This document shows positions 26,413-35,277 of a stretch of 64,000 nt of DNA, piece after piece. The notes under the pieces were generated by a model. The model saw nothing but the letters and a program-made list of their open reading frames with translations. It did not search any database and was not told where the DNA came from. The first letter of the stretch is position 1, and every line of letters begins with the position of its first letter. This stretch comes from Shewanella sp. MR-4 (lineage in GTDB: Bacteria; Pseudomonadota; Gammaproteobacteria; Enterobacterales; Shewanellaceae). Where the stretch lies: contig NC_008321.1 of NCBI RefSeq assembly GCF_000014685.1, positions 1,726,001 to 1,790,000 of the forward strand, in the 5' to 3' direction. A program made the position numbers and the translations under genes.

Positions 26413-26428
26413 TGTGAATAGCATCACG
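26413..26428. promoter_or_regulatory. Candidate CRP site upstream of focA
   Basis: TGTGA-ATAGCA-TCACG differs from the TGTGA-N6-TCACA consensus at one base. It lies 42 bases right of the second PdhR-type box. In Shewanella CRP controls many anaerobic genes, which makes the site plausible. Confidence 0.5.
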
Positions 26429-26608
26429 CTTTGGCAAACTCTGCTTCACGGCGAATGAGATTTATATGTTACAAAGCGTGACTTTAGTGAGTCATCATTT
26501 AAGCAAGTCTTAATGTAAGTTTTGATTCGTTTGATCTGCGCTTGGGCGCAGTAGGAGAGACCTAATGTTGCAAGTTCGCCTTTGTTTATCTGGTTTGGGA
26601 GTTCAGTT

Positions 26609-27583
26609 ATGAAAGACTCACACGCTAACGCTCCACAAACATCATCGAATAGCCATGAGCCATTGCAGGTTTCTTCACACTTTAGCTGTTATCACCAGGC
26701 CGAAATTTACGGCAAAAGCAAAGTGGTTAAAGCGCCTTGGCAATCCTTCGGTTTAGCGGTATTTGCTGGCGCTTTTATTGCCTTAGCCTTTGTGTTTTAT
26801 CTGACTGTCACTACGGGGGCGGGTGATAGCGCCTGGGGTTTAGTGCGCCTGGTGGGTGGGATTGCCTTCAGCTTAGGCTTAATTTTAGTGGTGATTTGTG
26901 GTGGTGAGCTGTTTACCAGTTCAGTGCTGAGCAGTGTTGCATGGGCCCAAAAACAGGTGACCACCGGTGAATTGCTCAAATGCTGGAGCCGCGTGTATAT
27001 CGGCAACTTCGTCGGCGCCATATTAATGGTTGGCTTGATCATGGCGGCGGGCTTATATGAGCTCGATGGCGGTAACTGGGGCTTAAACGCGCTAAAAGTG
27101 TCACAACATAAGCTGCATCATACTTGGGTGCAGGCATTCAGCTTAGGTATCTTATGTAACATGTTGGTGTGTCTGGGCATTTGGATGACTTTCGCCAGCC
27201 GCGAATCCCTAACCAAAGCGATTCTACTGATCCTCCCAGTAGCCATGTTTGTCAGCAGTGGCTTTGAGCACAGTATTGCAAACCTGTTTATGGTGCCGCT
27301 TGGGATCACGATTCAGTCGGTCGCCAGCCCTGAGTTTTTTGCATCCCTAGGCGTGACCCAAGAGCAATTTGCCGATTTAACCGTGGCAAACTTTGTATTC
27401 AATAACTTAATTCCCGTGACCCTAGGAAACATTGTCGGTGGCGGTGTGATCGTTGGCCTCGGTTATTGGTGGATTGAGCAAGGCCAAATTGCCTTACCCG
27501 ATCCGCAAAAATCCCATCAGGCACACTTTTTTGCATCGCCTCTGCATACTGAAAAAGCGAAAAATAGCCAAGAAAGTAAGTAA
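26609..27583 (+). CDS. focA: Formate channel FocA (FNT family)
   Basis: A 324-residue formate/nitrite transporter with six membrane spans and conserved 'GGELFTSSVLS', 'VGNF'-type 'IGNFVGAILM', and the second-half 'VANFVFNNLIPVTLGNIVGG'. It moves formate across the inner membrane. The ATG at 26609 follows GGGAG with seven-base spacing; an in-frame Met at 26582 has none. The product is longer than E. coli FocA (about 285) because of hydrophilic extensions at both ends. It is monocistronic and divergent from pflBA. Confidence 0.93.
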   Translation: MKDSHANAPQTSSNSHEPLQVSSHFSCYHQAEIYGKSKVVKAPWQSFGLAVFAGAFIALAFVFYLTVTTGAGDSAWGLVRLVGGIAFSLGLILVVICGGELFTSSVLSSVAWAQKQVTTGELLKCWSRVYIGNFVGAILMVGLIMAAGLYELDGGNWGLNALKVSQHKLHHTWVQAFSLGILCNMLVCLGIWMTFASRESLTKAILLILPVAMFVSSGFEHSIANLFMVPLGITIQSVASPEFFASLGVTQEQFADLTVANFVFNNLIPVTLGNIVGGGVIVGLGYWWIEQGQIALPDPQKSHQAHFFASPLHTEKAKNSQESK

Positions 27584-27594
27584 GAGAATTAGTC

Positions 27595-27625
27595 ACTAAG
27601 CGAGTCAGTAACTAAGCGAGTCAGT
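27595..27625. repeat. Short tandem repeat after focA
   Basis: Two copies of ACTAAGCGAGTCAGT separated by one base, between the focA stop and its terminator. Probably a slippage duplication. Confidence 0.7.
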
Positions 27626-27637
27626 CACATAAAAAAT

Positions 27638-27661
27638 GCCCAGTGTTACTGGGCTTTTTTT
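27638..27661 (+). terminator. Intrinsic terminator after focA
   Basis: GCCCAGT-GTT-ACTGGGC followed by seven T residues, preceded by six A residues that extend the stem. Confidence 0.92.
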
Positions 27662-27820
27662 GCTGTATTCGTCGTAGCAGACATTTTTATGTGGATTGCT
27701 TGGGTGTGATAGATGTAAGTATTTTGCGTATTCATGCAAGCGAATGAAGATTTTATGTACTGATTTACAGCGCTTTAGTTTATAGTGCGGCCTTTTCGTT
27801 TGACATAAAATGGCGCATCT

Positions 27821-29389
27821 ATGACGACTCCACCCTCGACGACTCAGCCAACAGAAGCAGCTCAGACTGCTATGGCACCATCCGCTTCACACGCTCCTTC
27901 ATCCTTTCAAATGCCCGATACCTTAGTGATCATCTTTTTTGTGGCATTACTTGCGGGATTAATGACTTACTTTATTCCGATTGGGTCGTTTCAAACCCAA
28001 GAGGTGCATTATCTGGCCGAAGGTGTCGATAAAGCGCGGACAGTAGTCGACCCTAATTCATTTGCCTATCAATTGGATGATGCGGGCGAGCCTAAGTTAC
28101 AACCTGTGGCACTGTTTAAAGGCGAGGGCGGGGTAGGCTTTTTTAACTTCGCCTTTGAGGGCTTAACCTCGGGGTATAAATGGGGCAGCGCGATTGGCGT
28201 GATCATGTTTATGCTAGTGATTGGCGGCTCCTTTGGGGTGGTGATGGCAACTGGCACCATAGATAACGGCATCTTAAAGTTAATCGATAAAACCCGTGGC
28301 AATGAAAAGTTATTCATTCCGGTGATATTTACGCTGTTTTCCCTCGGCGGCGCCGTGTTTGGCATGGGGGAAGAGGCCATTGCCTTCGCGATTATCATCT
28401 GTCCACTCATGATCCGTTTAGGGTACGACGGTATCACCACTGTGATGGTGACCTATGTGGCGACCCAAATAGGTTTTGCCAGTTCTTGGATGAATCCCTT
28501 CAGTGTGGCAATTGCGCAGGGTATTGCGGGGATCCCGGTTCTTTCAGGCAGTGAGTTTCGCTTCCCTATGTGGCTTGGGTTCACATTGCTTGGCATCGTT
28601 TTTACCATGCGTTACGCCCATCGCATTCAGCAGCAACCCATTCTTTCCCATAGCTATCAGTCCGATGCTTATTTCCGTGAGCACCATGCTAATACAAAGC
28701 TCGAGAGCCGCTTTAATCTTGGGGATGTGTTGGTACTGTTGTTGTTAGTGTTAACTATGGTGTGGGTGATTTGGGGCGTTGTGGCAAAGGCGTGGTTTAT
28801 CCCCGAGATCGCTAGCCAGTTTTTTACCATGGGTATGGTGGCCGGCGTTATTGGCTGCGTGTTTAAGCTCAATGGCTTAACGCTTAACAAGGTTGCGCAG
28901 AGTTTTAAGGATGGCGCTAAAACCATGTTAGAGCCAGCCCTTTTAGTGGGATGCGCCTCGGGGATTTTACTGCTCCTTGGCGGCGGTACACCGACTGAAC
29001 CGAGTGTGCTTAATTCGATTCTGAACAGCGCTGGTGGGGTGATTGGCCATCTGCCGGATGCGCTTTCGGCATGGTTTATGTTGTTGTTTCAATCTGTATT
29101 CAACTTTTTCGTGACCTCAGGATCAGGGCAGGCCGCACTGACTATGCCACTGATGGCCCCTCTCTCTGATATCGTCGGTGTGACCCGCCAAGTGGCGGTA
29201 TTGGCCTTTCAGCTAGGCGATGGCCTCACCAATATCATAGTGCCCACCTCAGCGTCTTTAATGGCGACCCTTGGCGTATGCCGCGTCGATTGGGGCAACT
29301 GGCTGAAATTTGTGTGGCGTTTTATGTTGCTGCTGATGTTGGTCTCAAGCGTACTGGTGATTGGCGCGCACTATCTTGGATTTAACTAG
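27821..29389 (+). CDS. yfcC: YfcC-family membrane transporter
   Basis: A 522-residue membrane protein of the C4-dicarboxylate/arginine-type YfcC family. A hydrophilic N-terminal tail of about 30 residues is followed by roughly twelve spans. Conserved parts include 'GMGEEAIAFA', 'GFASSWMNPFSVAIAQGIAG', 'SGSGQAALTMPLMAPLSD' and 'LGDGLTNIIVPTSAS'. In E. coli yfcC adjoins pta, and a fermentation locus is nearby here too. A role in acetate or amino-acid flux has been suggested for homologues, but the substrate is not established. It is monocistronic. The stop codon falls inside an 18-base tandem repeat. Confidence 0.88.
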   Translation: MTTPPSTTQPTEAAQTAMAPSASHAPSSFQMPDTLVIIFFVALLAGLMTYFIPIGSFQTQEVHYLAEGVDKARTVVDPNSFAYQLDDAGEPKLQPVALFKGEGGVGFFNFAFEGLTSGYKWGSAIGVIMFMLVIGGSFGVVMATGTIDNGILKLIDKTRGNEKLFIPVIFTLFSLGGAVFGMGEEAIAFAIIICPLMIRLGYDGITTVMVTYVATQIGFASSWMNPFSVAIAQGIAGIPVLSGSEFRFPMWLGFTLLGIVFTMRYAHRIQQQPILSHSYQSDAYFREHHANTKLESRFNLGDVLVLLLLVLTMVWVIWGVVAKAWFIPEIASQFFTMGMVAGVIGCVFKLNGLTLNKVAQSFKDGAKTMLEPALLVGCASGILLLLGGGTPTEPSVLNSILNSAGGVIGHLPDALSAWFMLLFQSVFNFFVTSGSGQAALTMPLMAPLSDIVGVTRQVAVLAFQLGDGLTNIIVPTSASLMATLGVCRVDWGNWLKFVWRFMLLLMLVSSVLVIGAHYLGFN

Positions 29390-29423
29390 GAACGAGGATT
29401 TAACTAGGAACGAGGATTTAACT
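29378..29423. repeat. 18-base tandem repeat covering the yfcC stop codon
   Basis: GGATTTAACTAGGAACGA occurs twice in tandem, followed by a ten-base partial third copy. The first copy encodes the last codons and TAG stop of yfcC, so the repeat arose by duplication of the gene end. Confidence 0.9.
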
Positions 29424-29484
29424 GAAGCTGCGGGTAAATAGGCGCTAAGGGTTAACTCAGTTAATTGGTTAAGCTGAGATAAAA

Positions 29485-29512
29485 AAAAACGGCATCCGAG
29501 GATGCCGTTTTT
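29485..29512. terminator. Bidirectional terminator, yfcC / TonB receptor
   Basis: Thirteen-base arms AAAAACGGCATCC / GGATGCCGTTTTT with a two-base spacer, between convergent genes. Confidence 0.93.
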
Positions 29513-29542
29513 GTTGTGGTTTTCTATCTTCCTAAAACGAGA

Positions 29543-32194
29543 TTAGAATTTCACTTTGTATCCTGCAAACACTACACGGCCCACGATGTTATGGGTGTCA
29601 GTATCGTATCCAGGGTAGCCTAAGCTGTAGTTAACTGTTGGCATTGCATCGAACAAGTTACGAGCACCTACTGTGACTTTGCCATAGCTGTCGAAGTCGT
29701 AGTTCAATGTCAGATCCCACGTTGTGAACGATGAGAAGTCTTGTTTATTTGTGCCAACTTCTTGTTGTTGTGGAGTTTCACCATCATAAGAATCAATGTA
29801 CTTAGCAATCAAAGATGCTGAGAAGTCATCAATGGCGTAGCTAAATGTTGTGTTGAAACGTAGTGGTGGATAACCCTTAGTACCTAATACGTCATAACGT
29901 TTAGCTATCGGGCTTGCTTGCTCTGTGTATTCAAGAGCATAGGTTCCTTCAACCGCAAACTTAAATGCACCAAATTCAGCAAAATCGAAGTTTGATGTGA
30001 ATGACACGTCAAGACCTGATGTTTGCACGCCATCCATGTTGATGTTGCCAGCGCCAATTTCATCGATGGTGCCGTCATCTTTACGTTTGACGTAGATGTA
30101 GTTAGGGTCATAAGCACCTAAGCCACCAATCGCTTCTAAGTCAACGATTGTTTGTGCATCGATGTAGCTGACTTGGTCTGTGATTTCGATGTTGTAGTAA
30201 TCAACAACTAAGTCGATGTTTTCAGTGATATTCCATACGGCACCGAAAGAGTACTGAGCAGATTTCTCTGGATCTAGCTCTTTGTTACCTGAACTCTTAC
30301 GTAGGTATTGGTTATCTTCACAAGCTGGGTTGCCGTCTTTTTGGTCATCTGGCAGACTTTGACACAGGGTTGTGTCAGTGATTCTGTCATAACTGGTTGC
30401 TGGCTTGCCTAACAGGTCATCCAGTGAAGGTGCTCTAAAGCCTTGGCCGTAAGATGCACGTAACACTAAGTTGTCCAATGCTTCGTAACGTACGTTTACA
30501 GAGCTTGAAAGCTGGCCAACATCGGGCAAGCTATATTGGTCGTAACGGCTCGCTAGTTTCACGTTTAAGTGATCTAATACTGGCAGTTCCAACTCAACGA
30601 ATGCCGCTTTATAGCTTCTGTCACCAGCAGAATCACCACCATAAGTTCCTAATACGTTACCTGCGGCTTGTTGAGCATCACGGGTATCTTTGTATTCGAT
30701 TTTTTGGTATTCCATACCTACTGCGTAACCTAAGTCACCACCAGGCAATGAAATTGGAGCAAGGGCTGCCCAAGATAATCCAGTACCAGTCGTATTTGAG
30801 GTTGCTTTACGAGTGGCTGTGTGTAGGAAAGTATCTAAAGTCTCTTGGGTCGCATTACCACCCTCAACGAATGGGTTGTACAAGCCTTTATCTACCGCTT
30901 CTTGTAACTTATCTTCGAATACATAAGAGTCAGTTTCAATGTTTACGATTTGATCTGAGTATTGTACGTACCAGCTCAAAGAGCCTGCATCTAATTCAAG
31001 GTTTAGACCCGTTACGATATCAACTACGTTTGAGTCGAATTCTGTTTTACGGTCTGCTACACCTTTCAAACGGTGATAGGCTTGCACTTCTGATGCATTA
31101 GCGGTACCGAATGTTGGGTTTAATGGATTATCTGCCGCCATGTATAAGTTAGGAGTCCATAGCGCAGTTGAAGAAGTACTGGATTTGTCTCGCATAACGA
31201 TAGCTTGACCAAACCACTCTAATTCATCGGTAATACGGTAAGTCATATTAGAGAATACAGAGTCTTTTGTCTGATCGGGTAAATAGTCTGTGCCATCAAA
31301 CTGGTTAAAACCACAAGCTGAACCGTCTTTGCTGGTAACAATACGATCTGCAGGGCAGTCCTTACCTGGAACTTGCAAACCTGTATAAACAGGAGTGCCG
31401 AAAGTACCATCAGCACCTTTAACAGGGCGAGATTCAACTGGACGATATGTACCTTCTGGCGCATACAAGCCGCTACGACCGTATTTCTTATCCCAGTTAG
31501 CCGTTAAGTGAGGACGTTGGCCACCTTGTAGTGGATCAAATTGCTTGTGCTCGATGATCACTAAGCTGTTGCTTTTATCGCTAGTATTACCGAAAGTGAC
31601 AGAAGCTGATTTCTCATCTCTACCACCTTGAGTTGGACTACCAAATTTTGCGTCGAATGCTAAACCATCGAACGTTTTCTTTAGGATGATGTTAATTACA
31701 CCACCGATAGCATCCGAACCGTAAATTGCCGATGCACCGTCACGTAAAATTTCAATACGCTCGATTGCATCCATAGGGATTAAGTTGAGGTTCGTTGAAT
31801 CGCCACCAAAGGTTGCAGATGGCGCAATACGGCGACCGTTGATCAAGGTTAACGTGCGGTTTGAACCTAAACCACGCATACCAGAACTGGCGTGGTTACT
31901 TGCAGAGCTACCTGCATCACTAATAAAACTACCAGCAGTGTTAAATGGCATTTGTGCTAAAACAGCAGAAACATCACTTAAACCTGTTTTGGCAATATCT
32001 TCTGCTGATAAAACAGTAACAGGTAAAGCAGATTCCATATCCGTTCTTTGAATACGAGATCCCGTTACTTCAATACGTTCTACCTTAGCATTCTCCTCTG
32101 CCGCATAAACAGCAGTGCTAGATAAAGCCGCTGTTGTGGCACCACCAATTAACGCAAAGCGAACCGCTTTGGCTAATGTCGAATTAGCGCGCAT
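29543..32194 (-). CDS. TonB-dependent outer-membrane receptor
   Basis: An 883-residue receptor. The signal peptide spans about 1-31. A TonB-box-like 'VERIEVTGSRIQR' leads into the plug domain: 'LPVTVLSAEDIAKTGLSDVSAVLAQMP' and 'TLTLINGRRIAPS', through 'GSDAIGGVINIILKK' at about 170. A beta-barrel follows, ending in Phe ('FAGYKVKF'). I start at ATG 32194, six bases after GGGAG; an earlier in-frame start at 32212 is weaker. The 'ITGSRIxR' plug type is common in marine gammaproteobacteria for peptide or carbohydrate uptake, but the ligand here is unknown. No Fur box was found upstream, arguing against simple iron control. The leader carries two nested inverted repeats. Confidence 0.93.
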   Translation of the reverse strand: MRANSTLAKAVRFALIGGATTAALSSTAVYAAEENAKVERIEVTGSRIQRTDMESALPVTVLSAEDIAKTGLSDVSAVLAQMPFNTAGSFISDAGSSASNHASSGMRGLGSNRTLTLINGRRIAPSATFGGDSTNLNLIPMDAIERIEILRDGASAIYGSDAIGGVINIILKKTFDGLAFDAKFGSPTQGGRDEKSASVTFGNTSDKSNSLVIIEHKQFDPLQGGQRPHLTANWDKKYGRSGLYAPEGTYRPVESRPVKGADGTFGTPVYTGLQVPGKDCPADRIVTSKDGSACGFNQFDGTDYLPDQTKDSVFSNMTYRITDELEWFGQAIVMRDKSSTSSTALWTPNLYMAADNPLNPTFGTANASEVQAYHRLKGVADRKTEFDSNVVDIVTGLNLELDAGSLSWYVQYSDQIVNIETDSYVFEDKLQEAVDKGLYNPFVEGGNATQETLDTFLHTATRKATSNTTGTGLSWAALAPISLPGGDLGYAVGMEYQKIEYKDTRDAQQAAGNVLGTYGGDSAGDRSYKAAFVELELPVLDHLNVKLASRYDQYSLPDVGQLSSSVNVRYEALDNLVLRASYGQGFRAPSLDDLLGKPATSYDRITDTTLCQSLPDDQKDGNPACEDNQYLRKSSGNKELDPEKSAQYSFGAVWNITENIDLVVDYYNIEITDQVSYIDAQTIVDLEAIGGLGAYDPNYIYVKRKDDGTIDEIGAGNINMDGVQTSGLDVSFTSNFDFAEFGAFKFAVEGTYALEYTEQASPIAKRYDVLGTKGYPPLRFNTTFSYAIDDFSASLIAKYIDSYDGETPQQQEVGTNKQDFSSFTTWDLTLNYDFDSYGKVTVGARNLFDAMPTVNYSLGYPGYDTDTHNIVGRVVFAGYKVKF

Positions 32195-32209
32195 ATCATT
32201 CTCCCTTAA

Positions 32210-32315
32210 CACTTGTTATTTGTTTAATTGTTATTTTAATTAAATACGGAACGTTGTCAGAAATAAGTCCCTATTTAATTAGGCTCAAGATATAACCACA
32301 AGAAAATAACAAGTG
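32210..32315 (-). ncRNA. Candidate structured 5' leader of the TonB receptor
   Basis: Outer perfect 12-base inverted repeat (32210-32221 with 32304-32315) encloses an inner perfect 10-base inverted repeat (32237-32246 with 32272-32281). Read on the minus strand, the outer 3' arm ends four bases before the GGGAG ribosome-binding site of the receptor, so folding could affect translation. Both stems are AT-rich, and DNA-level protein binding is an alternative. No known riboswitch class is recognised. Confidence 0.4.
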
Positions 32316-32764
32316 CAACAGTGGAAATTTATGTAAGTTGCAATGCTTAAATGCCTGCTGTTGCTAAAATGTTTTTATTTGGTTTCTTTGTTGTTTATTT
32401 TGACTGGGCTTTGATGGCCGGAATGGCTTTTGGCAATAAATTGAACTCAAATATTAACTTATTGTTTTTTGGTTGTTTTGCATTTGTTAAAAATGAAAGT
32501 TTTTGTAAAAATAAAATAATCATACTTTTTTTGTATATTTTCATTTTAATTTGAGATCGTATGTTTATACGGTTTTGAGTACTGTATTGGCGTAAAATTT
32601 TTTATTAAAAATATCTTAAAATAGAACAGCTGTACGGTAAGGTAGAATTTTTGAGTGTATTTTGTTCAATGGTATTTAGATGTTCAGTGTTTTCATTTTT
32701 AGTTAACTCTTTTATAGGGGAACCGTTTGTGAAATGCTTCGAAGAGAATAAATTAGTTTAATTA

Positions 32765-32800
32765 AATAATAGGAGTGAATTTAAATTCACTCCTATTATT
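32765..32800 (-). terminator. 36-base perfect palindrome, probable terminator of the TDT gene
   Basis: Two 18-base arms with no spacer, 80 bases beyond the TDT-family stop codon. On the minus strand it is followed by TTAATTAAAC, a weak U tract. The stem is unusually long for a terminator here. Confidence 0.55.
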
Positions 32801-32879
32801 ATGAGAATATTTTTTGAACACGATATTTGTGTGTTTTATAGTCAAATGGTTTTAGTTGTTTATAATGGTTTTTGCTAAA

Positions 32880-33869
32880 TTAAGCCGTAGTAGTGCTATG
32901 GACCCTATGAGCAGGGTTGGGTAAGTAATGGGCTAAATACCGTATCGCGACATAACTAACGACTAAGCTGGCGATGCCGAGTTCGAAGTCGGCTAGTAAT
33001 TTTACCCATTGGGTGAGTTCGCTCATTTGACTAAATTGCTGAAGCCAGTTGACGGTTTTAAACAGTGCCGTCGCGCCGATCACCATGGGAAAGGTGAACG
33101 CAGCATAGCCTGGGCTGAAAGGCAGTTTAAGCAGATGGAAAAAGGCAAGGTAGATAACCGCTGTCATCAATACTGCAATACTGGCCAATATGGCGACCAA
33201 GGCAATCGAAGGTTGATCGCACACAGTTAAGTAGCCCGCTAAGGATAAACTGGCTGGCGCGGCGAGGATGGCAATCGTTGGTTTAGCGGCATCGGGCACG
33301 GCCTGACAGAAGATTAATCGATAGAGCATCAATGGCAACATGACTAAATATGCGAGCATGCCGAAGGCCAAGATTAAGTTCACTAACCAAGGCGCGCCAT
33401 TACTTGGGAAGGATACTGCCGCCACTATGATGCCAATGGGTGGCACAAACCAGCTGGGCACCATATGTTCGAGTTTGAAGTCGATAGCGCGGTAGTAAAT
33501 AAAGGCGCCTAAAAAGATGACATGGATAACAATGGCGGTTAGCCAAAGAGTTAAGCCGGCATGGGGGAAATAATGGCCGAGTAGGTTCGACACTACCATC
33601 AAGGCCATGGCGAATGTGGGGAGCACACTACCGACGACCGGATGGCTGAGTTCGTTTTTCAGCACTGGGGGATGCAGTACAAATTTTGCCGCAAGCAGCA
33701 TGAGTAATACTGAGGCGATGGCGGCCCCTGTCAGTTGGCCCCAACCATTGAGTGAGGGCATCACGCTTTCCCAAGTCCAACCTAAGCTTGCAATCGCGAG
33801 GGCGAGTCCGCCCATGGGGCTGGGTAATTTAGCTGCCTGTGCTGTCCAACGTTTACGTTTTGAAGTCAT
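32880..33869 (-). CDS. TDT/TehA-family membrane transporter
   Basis: A 329-residue membrane protein with about ten evenly spaced spans and the family opening 'LPSPMGGLALAIASLGW'. The TDT family includes TehA (tellurite resistance), the Mae1 dicarboxylate transporter, sulfite exporters and SLAC-type anion channels. The sequence does not separate these roles, so I give only the family. The lone gene is followed by the 36-base palindrome; a methyltransferase gene lies 120 bases upstream on the same strand. TehB-like methyltransferases can accompany TehA, but the neighbouring enzyme is of a different, O-methyltransferase-like type. Confidence 0.85.
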   Translation of the reverse strand: MTSKRKRWTAQAAKLPSPMGGLALAIASLGWTWESVMPSLNGWGQLTGAAIASVLLMLLAAKFVLHPPVLKNELSHPVVGSVLPTFAMALMVVSNLLGHYFPHAGLTLWLTAIVIHVIFLGAFIYYRAIDFKLEHMVPSWFVPPIGIIVAAVSFPSNGAPWLVNLILAFGMLAYLVMLPLMLYRLIFCQAVPDAAKPTIAILAAPASLSLAGYLTVCDQPSIALVAILASIAVLMTAVIYLAFFHLLKLPFSPGYAAFTFPMVIGATALFKTVNWLQQFSQMSELTQWVKLLADFELGIASLVVSYVAIRYLAHYLPNPAHRVHSTTTA

Positions 33870-33990
33870 GTTTGTTACCTCTCAACACTGACATTAATTC
33901 GATGTGTCTATCTGTTAATGTCAGTGTATGGTCGAGGGGTAAGTAAATAAAATTGATTAATTTTATTCAAAGATTCAAATTTTATAACGC

Positions 33991-35064
33991 TTAAGGTTTT
34001 AGTTTACAACGCAGCAAAGTATGCCCCAGACCAAGGTTGTCAGTGTCTTCATCGACGTATAAGCCCGCTTGATGTAGTAACGTTATCAAGTCCTTAGAGT
34101 GGTACATACGGCTATTGCCATTGGCCATCGCAGTAAAATACAAGCTTGTCGCATTGACGCAATAGGCTGAGGCGGCAGAGGGTTGTCTGTCCCAGAAGGT
34201 TTCGACAATGAACAACTGACTGTTTGGCGTCATCGCCTGAGCGGTGCGTTGTAAAATGCTGAGGATTTGCTCCGAAGAGAAGCAGTCGAGGAACTGGCTC
34301 ATCCAATAGGTATCGGCGCCTTCGACAAAGGGACGTGATTCATCGAGCAAATCGGTGGCAAAGGTATGGATCCGCTCGGCAAAGCCATGCTTGGCAGCAT
34401 TGTCTTTAGCAACGGCTAATTGACCGGGGAAGTCCATCAGAGTGACTTCAACCTCTGGATCAAACTCGCAGCAGCTTAGCGCCCATTTTCCCGTATTTCC
34501 GCCAATATCGACTAAATGCTTGGGAGAATGGGCAAACACTAAGGGTAAAATCTGCGGAAAAGCGTGGTCAGAATAATAGTGATCGAAGGCAAACCAGCTG
34601 GCCTTTGCCTGAGCAGGTAAATCCTTAAGGGCGGGGTAAATCGTCTGCCAATCGCCAAATACCGCTAAGCCTGCGGGTTTACCCGCGACTAGTGCCTTAT
34701 CCAGTTGAAACAGTCCCTGATAACACACGTCCTGCACAAAATTGAGGTTAATAGCTGCCATATCATCGTGCAGTAAAAAATAGCCTGTTTTATCGAGCAC
34801 ATAGGCATCGCCATTGAGCCATACCAGTCCCATACTCAATCCCATATCGAGTAAGACGCCAAGGGCATACTCGTTTAACACATTGGTTTGCGCGAGTTGG
34901 GCAATGCTTACCCCTTGTTCGCCTGCTTGGTCAATGGTGGCTAATACTTCAAATTTCAGCAGGCAATGTGCAACCTGAAAACTGATGGGGCCAAAGGCGA
35001 TTTTTTGCGCCTCAAATTTGGCATCAAAGGCACTTAAGGCTTTCGGGGTGTGATAGAAGGACAT
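33991..35064 (-). CDS. SAM-dependent methyltransferase with N-terminal winged helix (O-methyltransferase-like)
   Basis: A 357-residue protein. The N-terminal part (about 25-115) looks like a dimerisation/winged-helix module ('GVSIAQLAQTNVLNEYALGVLLDMGLSMGLV'). The C-terminal catalytic domain has the SAM motif 'LVDIGGNTGKWAL' (about residue 190), 'VTLMDFPGQL' and 'DTYWMSQFLDCF'. This is the layout of plant-type and antibiotic O-methyltransferases. The late region 'YFTAMANGNSRMYHS' is where substrate is normally bound. The target molecule is unknown. It stands between cysK and the TDT transporter on the same strand, with a 215-base gap to cysK, and looks separately expressed. Confidence 0.82.
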   Translation of the reverse strand: MSFYHTPKALSAFDAKFEAQKIAFGPISFQVAHCLLKFEVLATIDQAGEQGVSIAQLAQTNVLNEYALGVLLDMGLSMGLVWLNGDAYVLDKTGYFLLHDDMAAINLNFVQDVCYQGLFQLDKALVAGKPAGLAVFGDWQTIYPALKDLPAQAKASWFAFDHYYSDHAFPQILPLVFAHSPKHLVDIGGNTGKWALSCCEFDPEVEVTLMDFPGQLAVAKDNAAKHGFAERIHTFATDLLDESRPFVEGADTYWMSQFLDCFSSEQILSILQRTAQAMTPNSQLFIVETFWDRQPSAASAYCVNATSLYFTAMANGNSRMYHSKDLITLLHQAGLYVDEDTDNLGLGHTLLRCKLKP

Positions 35065-35228
35065 AAATTGGCTGAGTTTACAAATAAATACAGCCTTTAT
35101 AGCGAAGTTAACGGCAAAAGTCAGAGCGGCGATGGAAAACTATGAACTAGCTCCAACTTAGCTTATAAATGCGGATCTGAGGGGCGGTGAAGCGATGCTA
35201 ATCGTGATTACCGATAAATTTCGGCCAT

Positions 35229-35258
35229 AAAAATACCCAGACGAGGCTGGGTATTTTT
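35229..35258 (-). terminator. Intrinsic terminator after cysK
   Basis: Arms AAAAATACCCAG / CTGGGTATTTTT with a six-base loop, 20 bases beyond the cysK stop. Confidence 0.92.
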
Positions 35259-35277
35259 AGCAGGCCGAATCGCCTGA

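Larger units (their letters stand above)
25579..26608. other. Divergent pflB/focA control region (about 1 kb)
   Basis: A long AT-rich interval with no credible ORF. I see two operator-quality TTGGT-N3-ACCAA palindromes, one near each gene, a 12-base palindrome GTTATCGATAAC at 25787-25798, and a CRP-like site at 26413-26428. Perfect FNR sites (TTGAT-N4-ATCAA) were looked for and not found; only half-sites are present. The length suggests extensive regulation or long leaders. Confidence 0.6.
32195..32879. other. AT-rich interval upstream of the TonB receptor
   Basis: About 685 bases, clearly more AT-rich than the flanks. It holds the receptor leader with nested inverted repeats (32210-32315) and a 36-base palindrome (32765-32800). 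A 67-codon plus-strand frame (32351-32554) is Phe/Leu/Ile-rich as expected for random AT-rich DNA and has no ribosome-binding site, so I do not call it. Confidence 0.5.

Noticed and set aside
25579..26608. FNR sites in the pflB/focA region
   Set aside because: Several TTGAT half-sites occur, but none has the TTGAT-N4-ATCAA spacing.
30454..31101. 215-codon ORF antisense to the TonB receptor
   Set aside because: Lies wholly inside a well-supported receptor gene and shows no domain; it is a reading-frame shadow.
32195..32350. Fur box upstream of the TonB receptor
   Set aside because: No GATAATGATTATC-like 19-base match is visible; the symmetry there is the nested inverted repeat instead.
32351..32554. 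67-codon plus-strand ORF in the AT-rich interval
   Set aside because: Phe/Ile/Leu-rich composition expected from random AT-rich DNA, and no ribosome-binding site.
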